A DNA stretch of 64,000 nucleotides from JBDXHU01 sp039989475 (GTDB lineage: Bacteria; Pseudomonadota; Gammaproteobacteria; Pseudomonadales; Halieaceae): the NCBI GenBank assembly GCA_039989475.1, contig JBDXHU010000002.1, forward strand, positions 248,001 through 312,000, written 5' to 3'. How positions within the stretch are numbered: the first letter of the stretch is position 1; every line of letters starts with the position of its first letter. The notes under the pieces were generated by a model. The model ran no database searches, was not told the origin of the DNA, and worked only from the letters and a program-made list of their open reading frames with translations. Shown one piece after another: positions 1 through 8,580 of the stretch. The position numbers were made by a program, and so were the translations under genes.

Positions 1-9
1 CCGGGGCAA

Positions 10-1662
10 ATGTTTGAAATCAAGGAAGTGGAAGTTGCCGGCCAGACCCTGAAGTCCTGGGCCCTGGCGCCGGGCTCCCTGCGTGATGTCTGGGCCATGG
101 CCGCTGGTCATGCTGACAAGGATTACCTGGTTTACCAGGACGAGCGCTGGACCTATGCCGAGGCCCAGGAAGAAGTGGCGCGTATCGCCAACTGGCTGGC
201 GGCCAATGGTATCGGGAAGGGCGACCCGGTGGCGATCGCCATGCGCAATTACCCAGAGTGGATGTTGAGCTATTGGGCCGTGGTTTCCATGGGTGCGGTA
301 GCTGTTGGTGTCAATGCCTGGTGGGTTGCCGAAGAGCTTAAGTATGGCCTCAAGGATTCAGGCACCAAGGCCCTGATCTGCGACCGCGAACGGCTGGAGC
401 GGTTTGCCGAGGTCAGCGCAGAGTTCCCGGAAATGGTTGTTGTTGCCGTGCGCACCGAGGATGTGCCTGGCTGGGCGCGACCCTGGTCGGAGGTACTGGC
501 CGCTGAAGCAAAAATGCCCGAGGTGACAATAGATCCCGATGACGACGCCTGTATCTTTTATACCTCCGGGACTACCGGCGTGCCCAAGGGCGCCCAACTG
601 ACACACCGCGGTTGTACCAATAACCTGATGAGCCTGATGTTTGTTGGCAGCGCGCAAACAGCCGCGGCGGCGGCTGCGAAAGGCGAGGCAGCGCCTGACC
701 CTATGGCCCCGGGTGCGCCGCAAATGTCTTCCATCGTGGCGACACCGTTATTTCACGTCACCGCCAACAACTGCCTGGCCCAGGCCGTGACGATTGCCGG
801 TGGCAAGCTGGCGCATATGTATAAATGGGATGCGGGAGAGGCTTTGCGCCTCATTGAAGAGGAAAAGGTCACGACCTTCACCGGGGTGCCTGTAATGAGC
901 CGGGAAATCATTAACCATCCTGATTTTGCGCACCGCGATACCTCCAGCTTGCAGTCGCTTGGTGGCGGCGGTGCGGCCGTGCAGCCTGACCTCGTCGACA
1001 AGATCGAGCAGGGCGGAGGCGGTGCCAGGCCAAGCCAGGGTTACGGTATGACCGAGGTTTGCGGCATTATCAGCGCCTCGGCAGGCGACTATTTTATTGA
1101 CAAGCCAAACAGCGCCGGCGTGGTAATGCCGATCTTCGACGTCAAGTGCATCGATAGTGAAGGCAATACCCTGCCTCTGGGTGAAACCGGAGAAATCTGC
1201 GTCAAAGGTGCCCAGGTGGTCAAGGGCTATCTTAATCGCCCCGAAGCGACTGCCGAGACAATTGTTGATGGCTGGCTGTACACCGGTGATATCGGCTATC
1301 TGGACGAGGACAACTTTATCTACCTGGTGGACCGGGCCAAGGACATGGTCCTGCGTGGTGGCGAAAACGTGTACTGCTCTGAAGTAGAGGCAGCCTTGTT
1401 CAAGCACGAGGGTGTCGGTGAGTGCGCGGTATTTTCAGTGCCGGACGAACGGCTTGGTGAAGAGGTGGGTGCCGCCATTTTCCCGACCCAGGATACCCAG
1501 CCTACAGCGGAGCAGATTCGAGAGTTTTGCAAAACCTTGCTGTCCCCGTACAAGATTCCCCGCTATATCTGGATTGTTGACGCGCCGCTACCGCGCAACG
1601 CCAGTGGCAAGTTCGTCAAGAAAGAGCTGCAGGACGCGCTGGAAGTGGCGGATGCAGAATAG
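10..1662 (+). CDS. Acyl-CoA synthetase (class I AMP-forming)
   Basis: Activates a carboxylic acid to its CoA thioester through an acyl-adenylate, in the cytoplasm. The adenylation motifs are all visible: YTSGTTG at residues 184-190 followed by the lysine-containing phosphate loop, a QGYGMTE block near residue 345, YTGD near residue 425, DRAKDMVLRGGENV after it, and the C-terminal PRNASGK lysine. At 550 residues it has full family length. The frame is open to the left edge, so a start further upstream is possible. It is the likely entry enzyme for the acyl-CoA genes that follow, but the true substrate cannot be read from the sequence. A run of alanines near residues 215-230 looks like a loop insertion. 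Confidence 0.93.
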   Translation: MFEIKEVEVAGQTLKSWALAPGSLRDVWAMAAGHADKDYLVYQDERWTYAEAQEEVARIANWLAANGIGKGDPVAIAMRNYPEWMLSYWAVVSMGAVAVGVNAWWVAEELKYGLKDSGTKALICDRERLERFAEVSAEFPEMVVVAVRTEDVPGWARPWSEVLAAEAKMPEVTIDPDDDACIFYTSGTTGVPKGAQLTHRGCTNNLMSLMFVGSAQTAAAAAAKGEAAPDPMAPGAPQMSSIVATPLFHVTANNCLAQAVTIAGGKLAHMYKWDAGEALRLIEEEKVTTFTGVPVMSREIINHPDFAHRDTSSLQSLGGGGAAVQPDLVDKIEQGGGGARPSQGYGMTEVCGIISASAGDYFIDKPNSAGVVMPIFDVKCIDSEGNTLPLGETGEICVKGAQVVKGYLNRPEATAETIVDGWLYTGDIGYLDEDNFIYLVDRAKDMVLRGGENVYCSEVEAALFKHEGVGECAVFSVPDERLGEEVGAAIFPTQDTQPTAEQIREFCKTLLSPYKIPRYIWIVDAPLPRNASGKFVKKELQDALEVADAE

Positions 1663-1672
1663 CTTTGCAATA

Positions 1673-1705
1673 GCTTTGCCTCGCAAAGCGAGTCGCAGGC
1701 AAAGC
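1673..1705. terminator. Inverted repeat between convergent genes
   Basis: GCTTTGCCT (1673-1681) pairs perfectly with AGGCAAAGC (1697-1705). An alternative tighter hairpin pairs GCTTTGC (1673-1679) with GCAAAGC (1683-1689) over a three-base loop. It lies between the synthetase stop and the convergent AraC gene, so it could act as a bidirectional terminator. There is no T tract, so this is tentative. Confidence 0.35.
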
Positions 1706-1729
1706 CGCTGACCCGCACTATCAGCACGC

Positions 1730-2731
1730 TCACAGCCCCTTCCGGTAAGTATAGGGCGTCACACCAGTCCAGCCCTTGAACGCCCGAATGAAGGCGCTGG
1801 ACTCGGAAAAGCCGGCGCGGTGAGATATCTCCTCAATACTGAGGCCGCGTTTGCCGAGATAGTGCAGGGCGATGTCCCGGCGCACCTGCCCCTTCAGTTC
1901 TGAAAACGAGGTGCCCTCCTTACCAAGTCGGCGGCGCAGGGTTTGCGGATGAACATCCAGCATCCCGGCCACCGTGTCCAGTTCCGGCATGTGTTCGAGG
2001 TCCTTGCGCAATAATTGCTTAACCCGCGCGGTCCAACTGGCCTGATCATATTGCTGGGTCAGCATGGCCAGGACGGGGTGACGCAGAAAGCGTTCCAGGG
2101 ACTGTTCATTCTGGGTGACCGGTCGCTCCAGCAGGGCCCTGTTCAGTATCATTTCCGTATGTGCTTGATCGAAGAACACTGGATTGCCGGAAAACATGGG
2201 CCGGTATTCCCTGGCGTGCTCTGGTGCGCTGTGGATGAAGTTAAAAGCCTGGACGGGCAGCAGTTCCTGGCTCAACCAGCTGAGGAAGCGGTGACAGTTG
2301 AACAGCGCCAATTCGCCGGCGTACTCGTCAATCTCCGCGCTGCTTCCAGCGCCTGCCAGCCGCACGATAGCCAGCTCATCCTCGATGACTAATTGCGGCG
2401 CCATGACATGTTGAAACAAGCCAAAAAACCGGCAGTAACGCGCCAGGGCCTTGCCCAGGTTTTCGCAGTTGATCACCGCATAGCACATCATCGACCAGCT
2501 ACCGATGGGCATCGCCTGTTGGCCGTAACCCAGTCCCTCATCACCCATCGCCAGCATGGTGCTCACTTGCAGGTCTGCAAATCGCTCTATGGAAATACGG
2601 GCGTCATCTTCGACCAGGAGTCGCGGCGAAATACGGTTTTCGCGCAGCAGTTGCACCGGGTCCAGGCCGTTCGTCACGGCGTACTTCAGCACGGCGCGTA
2701 CAAAGTTCACGGAAATTGATTGCTGACGCAT
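1730..2731 (-). CDS. AraC-family transcriptional regulator
   Basis: A 333-residue regulator with an N-terminal ligand-binding region of the arabinose_bd-like type found in regulators of lipid and amino-acid catabolism. The C-terminal AraC double helix-turn-helix covers about residues 235-330; the first helix region contains LDVHPQTLRRRLGKEG and the second HRAGFSESSAFIRAFKGWTG. It starts nine bases after the hydrolase stop on the same strand, so both are probably one transcript. It is the likely local regulator of the flanking acyl-CoA genes, sensing a pathway intermediate. That role is inferred from position only. Confidence 0.9.
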   Translation of the reverse strand: MRQQSISVNFVRAVLKYAVTNGLDPVQLLRENRISPRLLVEDDARISIERFADLQVSTMLAMGDEGLGYGQQAMPIGSWSMMCYAVINCENLGKALARYCRFFGLFQHVMAPQLVIEDELAIVRLAGAGSSAEIDEYAGELALFNCHRFLSWLSQELLPVQAFNFIHSAPEHAREYRPMFSGNPVFFDQAHTEMILNRALLERPVTQNEQSLERFLRHPVLAMLTQQYDQASWTARVKQLLRKDLEHMPELDTVAGMLDVHPQTLRRRLGKEGTSFSELKGQVRRDIALHYLGKRGLSIEEISHRAGFSESSAFIRAFKGWTGVTPYTYRKGL

Positions 2732-2740
2732 GGAGGCTTG

Positions 2741-3652
2741 TTAGCGGCAGTTGGCCTGCAACCAGGCCAAAACGAGTTCAGTTAGCTGGAGCCGGCTGTA
2801 GGAAAAGGAGTGATCGCCGGGAATCGCAAAGTGCTGCAGCTTAATACCCGGGTCGCGCAGGTATGCTGCCACCGTGGGCTCAAACATGGAGGCGGGGGGT
2901 GTCACCACATCCGCCTGCCCCGTGATCATGAATACTGATTTCCCACGCAGCCCCGGTCCGAACAGGCGGGTATCGAGTTTCCAGACTGGCTCTGACAGCA
3001 AGTCCTCGCGCATTTGCTTGCCGTCGAAGTTGTGCAGCATGAACAAGCCGTCGGCGTAGTCGAGGAACTGCAAAGCGCTGGGCTCGCCGGAGCGCAGCCC
3101 TTCGGCTATCAGGCCCAGGTTGGCCGGCGCCATAGCGCCGACACAGGCCAGGCTGGCATCCTTGCTGGCGGCTGCCAGGGCAGCGAAACCACCCATGGAG
3201 TGACCCAGCAGGGTCAGCTGCCGGGTGTTCACCCGGTAACGGGTCGCATTATCCCGCAGAAAATCGAGTGCGGCCTTAACGTCGACCACCAATTGCCCCA
3301 GGCGGTAATCGCCCTCGCTCCCCCAGGCGCCGCGATAATGAAAAAACATGATATTGAAACCTGCCCGGCGCAGGACCTGGGCGATATCCAGGTTTTTCTC
3401 GTTTCCAGGAAAGCCGTGCAGCAGTACCACAGTGGGATGGGGGCCGAGGCCATTGGCCAGATAAAGCAGGCCACTCATGCGTGAGCCGCTACTGCTGATC
3501 GTGATTTCCTCGATCATTGGCGGAAACATTTTGTCTGGGACCGGGTCCTCGGTCAGCGGGTTGGCGCCTGCAGCGACAGGACAGGTGAGCGCGGTGAGTA
3601 ATATCAGCAGGGTTGCCGCCAGTTGCATCTTCGCTTCCAGGTGATGGTTCAT
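2741..3652 (-). CDS. Secreted alpha/beta hydrolase
   Basis: An alpha/beta-hydrolase fold enzyme of 303 residues. A hydrophobic stretch near residues 10-29 ending in an Ala-x-Ala-type site suggests export. The oxyanion region reads VLLHGFPGNEKN, the nucleophile elbow is GHSMGG near residue 150, and a C-terminal GDHSF supplies the histidine. The substrate is an ester or similar bond but cannot be specified. A second methionine at residue 9 is preceded by GGAAG at good spacing (start 3628) and is an alternative start. It leads a two-gene unit with the AraC gene and is divergent from the acyl-CoA dehydrogenase at 3792. Confidence 0.82.
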   Translation of the reverse strand: MNHHLEAKMQLAATLLILLTALTCPVAAGANPLTEDPVPDKMFPPMIEEITISSSGSRMSGLLYLANGLGPHPTVVLLHGFPGNEKNLDIAQVLRRAGFNIMFFHYRGAWGSEGDYRLGQLVVDVKAALDFLRDNATRYRVNTRQLTLLGHSMGGFAALAAASKDASLACVGAMAPANLGLIAEGLRSGEPSALQFLDYADGLFMLHNFDGKQMREDLLSEPVWKLDTRLFGPGLRGKSVFMITGQADVVTPPASMFEPTVAAYLRDPGIKLQHFAIPGDHSFSYSRLQLTELVLAWLQANCR

Positions 3653-3791
3653 TAATGCGGCCCCATGCTACTCCTGCCTGTCATTTTGGGTCAATTTATT
3701 TGTCCCAGCTTGTCATTGTTGGGGCAAGGGTCTCTCACCATACTGTTCGGCGCCAAACAGTTCCCAATACTATTCCAGGGGTATCTCCAGC

Positions 3792-4967
3792 ATGCTTCCG
3801 AGAAATTTCACCGAAGAACAGAACATGTTCCGCGACACCTATCGCAAGTTCCTGGCAGCGGAAATCGTGCCGCATATGGAGCAGTGGCGCGAGCAGGGCC
3901 GAGTCGATCCCGAAGCCTTTCGCAAGGCCGGCCAGCAGGGTCTGCTGATGGTGTGGCCGGATGAGAAATATGGCGGCATTGGCGACAATGATTTTCGCTT
4001 TGAGCAGGTAATCATTGAGGAGACCGCTTATGCCCGGGCCGGGGATTGGTACAATTCCCTGCACAGTCGCCTGGTGGGACCTTACCTGACCCGCTTTGGT
4101 AACGAAGAGCAGTGTGAGCGCTTTTTGCCGGGCTGTGTCAGCGGTGAATGCATCCTCGCCATCGCCATGACAGAGCCCGACGCGGGTTCCGACCTGGCCG
4201 GTATGCGCAGTAGCGCGGTGGAGGCTGATGATCACTGGGTGCTGAACGGATCCAAGACCTACATTTCCAACGGTATCAACGCCGACCTGGTGATCGTAGC
4301 GGCCAAGACCGATCCGGACAACAATCCCCACGCCATGACCCTGTTCCTGGTGGAGCGCGGCTTCGAAGGATTTGAACGCGGCCGCAACCTGAAGAAAATG
4401 GGCCTGAAGGCACAGGACACGGCGGAACTGTTCTTTAACGACGTCAAGGTGCCCAAGGCCAATGTCCTGGGTGAGCCCGGTAAAGGCTTTATTTACCTGA
4501 TGGAGGGCCTGGCAGAAGAACGCCTTATGGGCGCCGTCGGTTACCTGTCAGCGGCGCAGTTGTCTTACGACCTGGCGGCCGAGTTTGTCAGGGAGCGCAA
4601 AGCCTTTGGTAAACCGTTGGCGGCTTTTCAAAACACCCAGTTTAAGCTGGCTGAGCTGCGCACCGAACTGGATATCGCCCAGGTCTATACTGACCAGTGC
4701 GTGGCGGCCTTTAACGCCGGCCAACTGACTGCGGTGGATGCCGCCAAAGCCAAGTACATTACCTCAGAGCTGCAGGTCAAAGCGGCCGACATTGGTGTGC
4801 AAATGCATGGCGGCGCCGGCTACATGGATGAATACCCGATTTCGCGGCAGTACACCGATGCGAAAATTTCAACTATTTACGCTGGTACCTCTGAGGTCAT
4901 GAAGATCATTATCAGCCGGGATTGCCTGGGCGATGACTACCAGCCCTTCAACTCCCGAAATTTTTGA
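3792..4967 (+). CDS. Acyl-CoA dehydrogenase (long-chain/IVD-like)
   Basis: FAD-dependent alpha,beta-desaturation of an acyl-CoA, passing electrons to ETF. All three domains are present in 391 residues. TEPDAGSD (127-134) is the flavin-contacting loop, followed by the NGSKTYISNG strand, and the C-terminal YAGTSEVMK loop binds FAD. That loop has Ala where medium-chain enzymes carry the catalytic Glu. A Glu pair at 242-243 (AEERL) sits where long-chain and isovaleryl-CoA dehydrogenases hold their base, which suggests that subgroup. It is first in a run of + strand genes and 39 bases upstream of the SDR gene. Confidence 0.93.
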   Translation: MLPRNFTEEQNMFRDTYRKFLAAEIVPHMEQWREQGRVDPEAFRKAGQQGLLMVWPDEKYGGIGDNDFRFEQVIIEETAYARAGDWYNSLHSRLVGPYLTRFGNEEQCERFLPGCVSGECILAIAMTEPDAGSDLAGMRSSAVEADDHWVLNGSKTYISNGINADLVIVAAKTDPDNNPHAMTLFLVERGFEGFERGRNLKKMGLKAQDTAELFFNDVKVPKANVLGEPGKGFIYLMEGLAEERLMGAVGYLSAAQLSYDLAAEFVRERKAFGKPLAAFQNTQFKLAELRTELDIAQVYTDQCVAAFNAGQLTAVDAAKAKYITSELQVKAADIGVQMHGGAGYMDEYPISRQYTDAKISTIYAGTSEVMKIIISRDCLGDDYQPFNSRNF

Positions 4968-5006
4968 GCCCTAAATCCTTAAGCAACCCTTCGCAGGAGA
5001 AACCAC

Positions 5007-5798
5007 ATGGAAATTAAAGATAAAGTAGCAGTTGTAACAGGCGGCGCGTCTGGCCTGGGCAGGGCCACGGTCAAGCGCCTGGTTGCCCAGGGCGGCAAGT
5101 GCGCGATTTTTGATATGAACGAAGAGAAGGGCAACGCGCTGGCGGCTGAGCTGGGCGAAAATGTCATTTTCTGCAAGGTAAACGTCGCTGATGAAGAGTC
5201 AGTGGCGGCGGCTATCGCGGCGACCATTGATGCCTTCGGCGCTATCCATATTGATGCCAACTTCGCCGGCATTGGCAACGCCATGCGCACCATGGGCAAA
5301 AAGGGACCGTTCCCGCTGGATGCCTTCAAGCTGATCATCGACGTCAACCTGGTTGGCACCTTCAATGTGCTGCGCTTGTGCGCCGAGCAAATGGCCAAGA
5401 ATGAGCCCTTCAATAAGGACGGCGGTCGTGGCTGCATCATCAACACAGCATCTGTCGCAGCTTACGAGGGCCAGATTGGCCAGGCGGCTTATTCAGCCTC
5501 CAAGGGTGGTGTTGTTGGCATGACCCTGCCGATTGCTCGCGATCTGGCGGTGCTGGGAATTCGCGTTAACACCATCGTGCCGGGCCTGATCGCCACGCCA
5601 TTGATGATGGGTGGTGCGGAAGAGCTGACCCCGGAAATCTGGGAATTCCTCAAGCCCCTGGGTGAGCAGGTACTGTATCCGCGTCGTCTGGGCGATCCTG
5701 ACGAGATTGCGCACGTGGCCCAAATGATGGTCGAAAACGACTACATGAACGGCGAGTGTGTACGTATGGATGGCGGCATCCGGATGCAGCCCAAGTAA
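5007..5798 (+). CDS. SDR dehydrogenase, 3-hydroxyacyl-CoA type-2-like
   Basis: Short-chain dehydrogenase of 263 residues. The Rossmann motif TGGASGLG lies at residues 11-18, and the catalytic Ser149, Tyr162 and Lys166 appear in the TASVAAYEG and YSASK blocks. The sequence after the glycine motif and the VNLVGTFNVLRL region resemble human HSD17B10/type-2 3-hydroxyacyl-CoA dehydrogenase, so NAD-dependent oxidation of a 3-hydroxyacyl-CoA is the likely step. An AGGAG box lies shortly before the ATG. It follows the acyl-CoA dehydrogenase and precedes the racemase-type gene, consistent with a beta-oxidation-like sequence. Confidence 0.9.
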   Translation: MEIKDKVAVVTGGASGLGRATVKRLVAQGGKCAIFDMNEEKGNALAAELGENVIFCKVNVADEESVAAAIAATIDAFGAIHIDANFAGIGNAMRTMGKKGPFPLDAFKLIIDVNLVGTFNVLRLCAEQMAKNEPFNKDGGRGCIINTASVAAYEGQIGQAAYSASKGGVVGMTLPIARDLAVLGIRVNTIVPGLIATPLMMGGAEELTPEIWEFLKPLGEQVLYPRRLGDPDEIAHVAQMMVENDYMNGECVRMDGGIRMQPK

Positions 5799-5832
5799 GT
5801 AGAGCAGAGTGGTCAATTAGAGGAGTAGGGCT

Positions 5833-6966
5833 ATGGGTCCGTTGAATGGCTATACCATACTGGAACTGGCCGGCATCGGGCCTGCGCCAATGGCGGGCAT
5901 GATGCTCGCCGACATGGGGGCAGAGGTAATTCGCATAGAACGTGCGGGTGCGTTCAGTCCCCCCATGTCAAAAGATGTCAGTTTCCGCGGCAAGAAGTCC
6001 GTGGTTTTGAACCTGAAAGACCCGGCCGGGGTGGACACCCTGTTGCGCATGGTCGAGAACGCAGACGTATTGATAGATCCCTATCGTCCAGGTGTCTGCG
6101 AGAAACTGGGCATTGGTCCCGAGCAGTGTCTTGAGCGCAATCCCAAGCTCATTTTTGGGCGCATGACTGGCTGGGGTCAGGAAGGGCCGCTGGCGAGTGC
6201 AGCTGGACATGACATCAACTATATCTCCATTACCGGTGCGCTTTATGCGACCGGTCGCGGTGGTGAGAAGCCAGTTCCGCCCCTGAATCTGGTTGGGGAT
6301 ATGGGTGGCGGCGGCATGCTGCTGGCCAACGGTATTCTCGCCGCCTTGCTGGAGACCCAGAATTCCGGCAAAGGTCAGGTTATCGATGCCGCCATGGTCG
6401 ACGGAGCGGCGCAACTGATGTGGATGTTCCACGGCTTCCAGGCTGCTGGTGGTTGGGATGAGACCCGGCGCGAGGCCAATATGCTCGATGGTGCCGCCCA
6501 TTTTTACGACACCTATGAGTGCGCAGACGGTGAGTACATTTCCATTGGCTCGATCGAGCCACAGTTTTATGCGCTATTGGTGGAAAAGGCCGGTCTGAAC
6601 CCTGATGAGTTCGCAGACCAGCACAATCAGGCTCTGTGGCCTGAGTTGACAGAGAAGTTGAGCGTCGTATTCAAGAGTAAAACCCAGGCCCAGTGGTGTG
6701 AGCTAATGGAGGGCACTGATGTCTGCTTTGCCCCGGTGCTGAACTTCATGGATGCGCCTAAACACCCGGCTAACGTGGCACGACAGGCCTACCTTGAGGT
6801 AGACGGCATTACCCAGCCGGCGCCGGCTCCGCGTTTCAGCCGTACCCCCGGTGAGGTTCGCCACGGGGCCCACGAGTTGGGTGCGGATACTGATGCCACG
6901 CTAGGCGCCATGGGTTTTGAAGCCCAGGAGATAGCGACGCTGCGCGAGGCGGGCAGTATAGGCTAG
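5833..6966 (+). CDS. CaiB/BaiF family, alpha-methylacyl-CoA racemase-like
   Basis: Family III CoA-transferase fold of 377 residues. His126, Asp156 and Glu242 fall at the positions of the catalytic His126, Asp156 and Glu241 of mycobacterial alpha-methylacyl-CoA racemase, in GHDINY, GDMGGGG and IEPQF. The racemase reaction (2R/2S interconversion of a methyl-branched acyl-CoA) is therefore more likely than CoA transfer. Such an enzyme is needed when branched chains enter an S-specific dehydrogenase, which hints at an isoprenoid-like or sterol-like substrate for the cluster. This last point is inference. Confidence 0.88.
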   Translation: MGPLNGYTILELAGIGPAPMAGMMLADMGAEVIRIERAGAFSPPMSKDVSFRGKKSVVLNLKDPAGVDTLLRMVENADVLIDPYRPGVCEKLGIGPEQCLERNPKLIFGRMTGWGQEGPLASAAGHDINYISITGALYATGRGGEKPVPPLNLVGDMGGGGMLLANGILAALLETQNSGKGQVIDAAMVDGAAQLMWMFHGFQAAGGWDETRREANMLDGAAHFYDTYECADGEYISIGSIEPQFYALLVEKAGLNPDEFADQHNQALWPELTEKLSVVFKSKTQAQWCELMEGTDVCFAPVLNFMDAPKHPANVARQAYLEVDGITQPAPAPRFSRTPGEVRHGAHELGADTDATLGAMGFEAQEIATLREAGSIG

Positions 6967-7005
6967 GCCAGTGCATGTGATAAGCGGATAAAACGAGGAT
7001 CAACC

Positions 7006-7788
7006 ATGAGTGACTACGAAAACATCAAGCTGGAGCGGGATGGAGTTATCGCCATCGTCAGTTTCAATCGTCCTGAAACGCTGAATGCGATTGAAGGGGG
7101 CATCCGTCGTGAGATTCTTGCGGTAATAAACGAGGTTAATGCTGATGACAGCATTCGGGTGGTCATTCTCACCGGTGAGGGCAGGGCATTCTGCGCCGGT
7201 GCCGACCTGACAGAGAAGCAGCCGGATGGCTTCGATGTTGAGGACATGCTAAACACGGAGTACAAAGTGCCATTGATGGCAATCACCAATGCGCCAAAGC
7301 CCTGGATTAGCGCTGTCAACGGTGCCGCGGCCGGCGTTGGTTCTGCATTTGCCATGAACTGTGATCTGACGGTAATGGCTGAGAATGCCTACCTGTACCA
7401 GGCCTTCGCCGCAATTAGCCTGATTCCCGACGGCGGCGCCACCTGGCACCTGACCCGCACCCTGGGTAAAAAGAAGGCCTACGAACTGATTGCGCTAGGT
7501 GAGAAACTGCCGGCGCAGAGCTGCCTGGAACTTGGCTTATGTAACCGGGTGGCCCCGGCGGAGCAGCTGCTGGACGCGGCCAAAGCCCTGGCGATGGAGT
7601 TGGCGGGCAAGGCGCCGCTATCGCTGCGCTATGCCAAGGAAACCGTCAATGGCGCCATGTCGGAATCCGTCGATCAAACCATCTCCCATGAGGCGCGACT
7701 GCAAAAAATATGTATGCACAGCGAGGATGCGCGGGAGGGCACGCTCGCCTTCTTGCAAAAACGGGCGCCGCAATTCAAAGGCTGTTAG
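7006..7788 (+). CDS. Crotonase-fold protein, PaaG-like isomerase type
   Basis: Enoyl-CoA hydratase/isomerase superfamily, 260 residues. The two oxyanion-hole segments are present (FCAGADL and NGAAAGVG). Both glutamates of classical hydratases are replaced: the GGGCE motif reads GVGSA, and the second Glu position is not conserved. Instead it has LIPDGG, where PaaG (1,2-epoxyphenylacetyl-CoA isomerase) carries its catalytic Asp. A double-bond or ring isomerase is therefore more likely than simple hydration. It lies 12 bases before a second crotonase gene. Confidence 0.88.
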   Translation: MSDYENIKLERDGVIAIVSFNRPETLNAIEGGIRREILAVINEVNADDSIRVVILTGEGRAFCAGADLTEKQPDGFDVEDMLNTEYKVPLMAITNAPKPWISAVNGAAAGVGSAFAMNCDLTVMAENAYLYQAFAAISLIPDGGATWHLTRTLGKKKAYELIALGEKLPAQSCLELGLCNRVAPAEQLLDAAKALAMELAGKAPLSLRYAKETVNGAMSESVDQTISHEARLQKICMHSEDAREGTLAFLQKRAPQFKGC

Positions 7789-7800
7789 AGAGGTTTCATT

Positions 7801-8580
7801 ATGAGCGGAGATATTTTGCTGGTTGAGAAAGACGGCCCGGTGGCAACGGTCACCTTGAACCGTCCAGAGGTGATGAACGCCTTGTCACCGGAATTGCTGG
7901 GCCAGTTGTGCCAGGCCTTTAAGCAACTGCAACTCGATAAAGAGATTCGCGCGGTGATCCTGACCGGTAATGGCCGGGCCTTTTGCGCGGGTCTGGATCT
8001 GAAAGCGATGGAATCCCATCCCGGCGGACTTGAGGCTTTCGCCATCCACGGGGAAAACGATGTGGCCAGGGCCATGGCTGATTTTGATCGTCCCATTATT
8101 GTCGCGGTTAATGGCGTCGCAGCCACCGGTGGCTTCGAGCTGGCGCTAATGGGCGACATACTGATTGCCTCTGAGCAGGCACGCTTCGCCGACACCCATT
8201 GCCGGGTGGGCCTGGCCCCGGGATGGGGCTTGTCGCAAAAACTGTCGCGGTTGATCGGGCCCAGCCGGGCCAAGGAAGCGCATTTCACTGGCAACTTCAT
8301 CTCGGCTCAGCAAGCAGCGGATTGGGGAATGGTCAGCCGTGCGGTGCCGGCTGAATCCTTGCTTGACGATGCTCGCCAGGTAGCCTCCGATATTGCCTCC
8401 TGTGTGCCGGCCACGGTTCGGATCTACAAGAAGCTGGCTGATGACGGTCTCGCATCGACCCTGGGTGCGGGGATGGAGATGGAGAAACTGGTGATGGGGC
8501 ATGCCAACAAGGGTGTTGCTGGCGACACCATTGGCCAGCGCCGCAAAGGTGTGCAGCAGCGCGGCAAGTCGCAGCTGTGA
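7801..8580 (+). CDS. Enoyl-CoA hydratase family protein
   Basis: Crotonase-fold enzyme of 259 residues. FCAGLDL and NGVAATGGFEL form the oxyanion hole, and the Glu in GGFEL is retained, unlike in the preceding paralogue. The second catalytic position is occupied by a THCRVGLAPGWG segment typical of one-glutamate crotonases, so hydration or hydrolysis of an enoyl-CoA is plausible but not certain. Its stop overlaps the start of the next gene as GTGA, indicating translational coupling. Confidence 0.88.
   Translation: MSGDILLVEKDGPVATVTLNRPEVMNALSPELLGQLCQAFKQLQLDKEIRAVILTGNGRAFCAGLDLKAMESHPGGLEAFAIHGENDVARAMADFDRPIIVAVNGVAATGGFELALMGDILIASEQARFADTHCRVGLAPGWGLSQKLSRLIGPSRAKEAHFTGNFISAQQAADWGMVSRAVPAESLLDDARQVASDIASCVPATVRIYKKLADDGLASTLGAGMEMEKLVMGHANKGVAGDTIGQRRKGVQQRGKSQL

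Noticed and set aside
748..1407. 219-residue minus-strand frame inside the acyl-CoA synthetase
   Set aside because: Shadow of a strongly supported gene on the other strand with no coherent motif.
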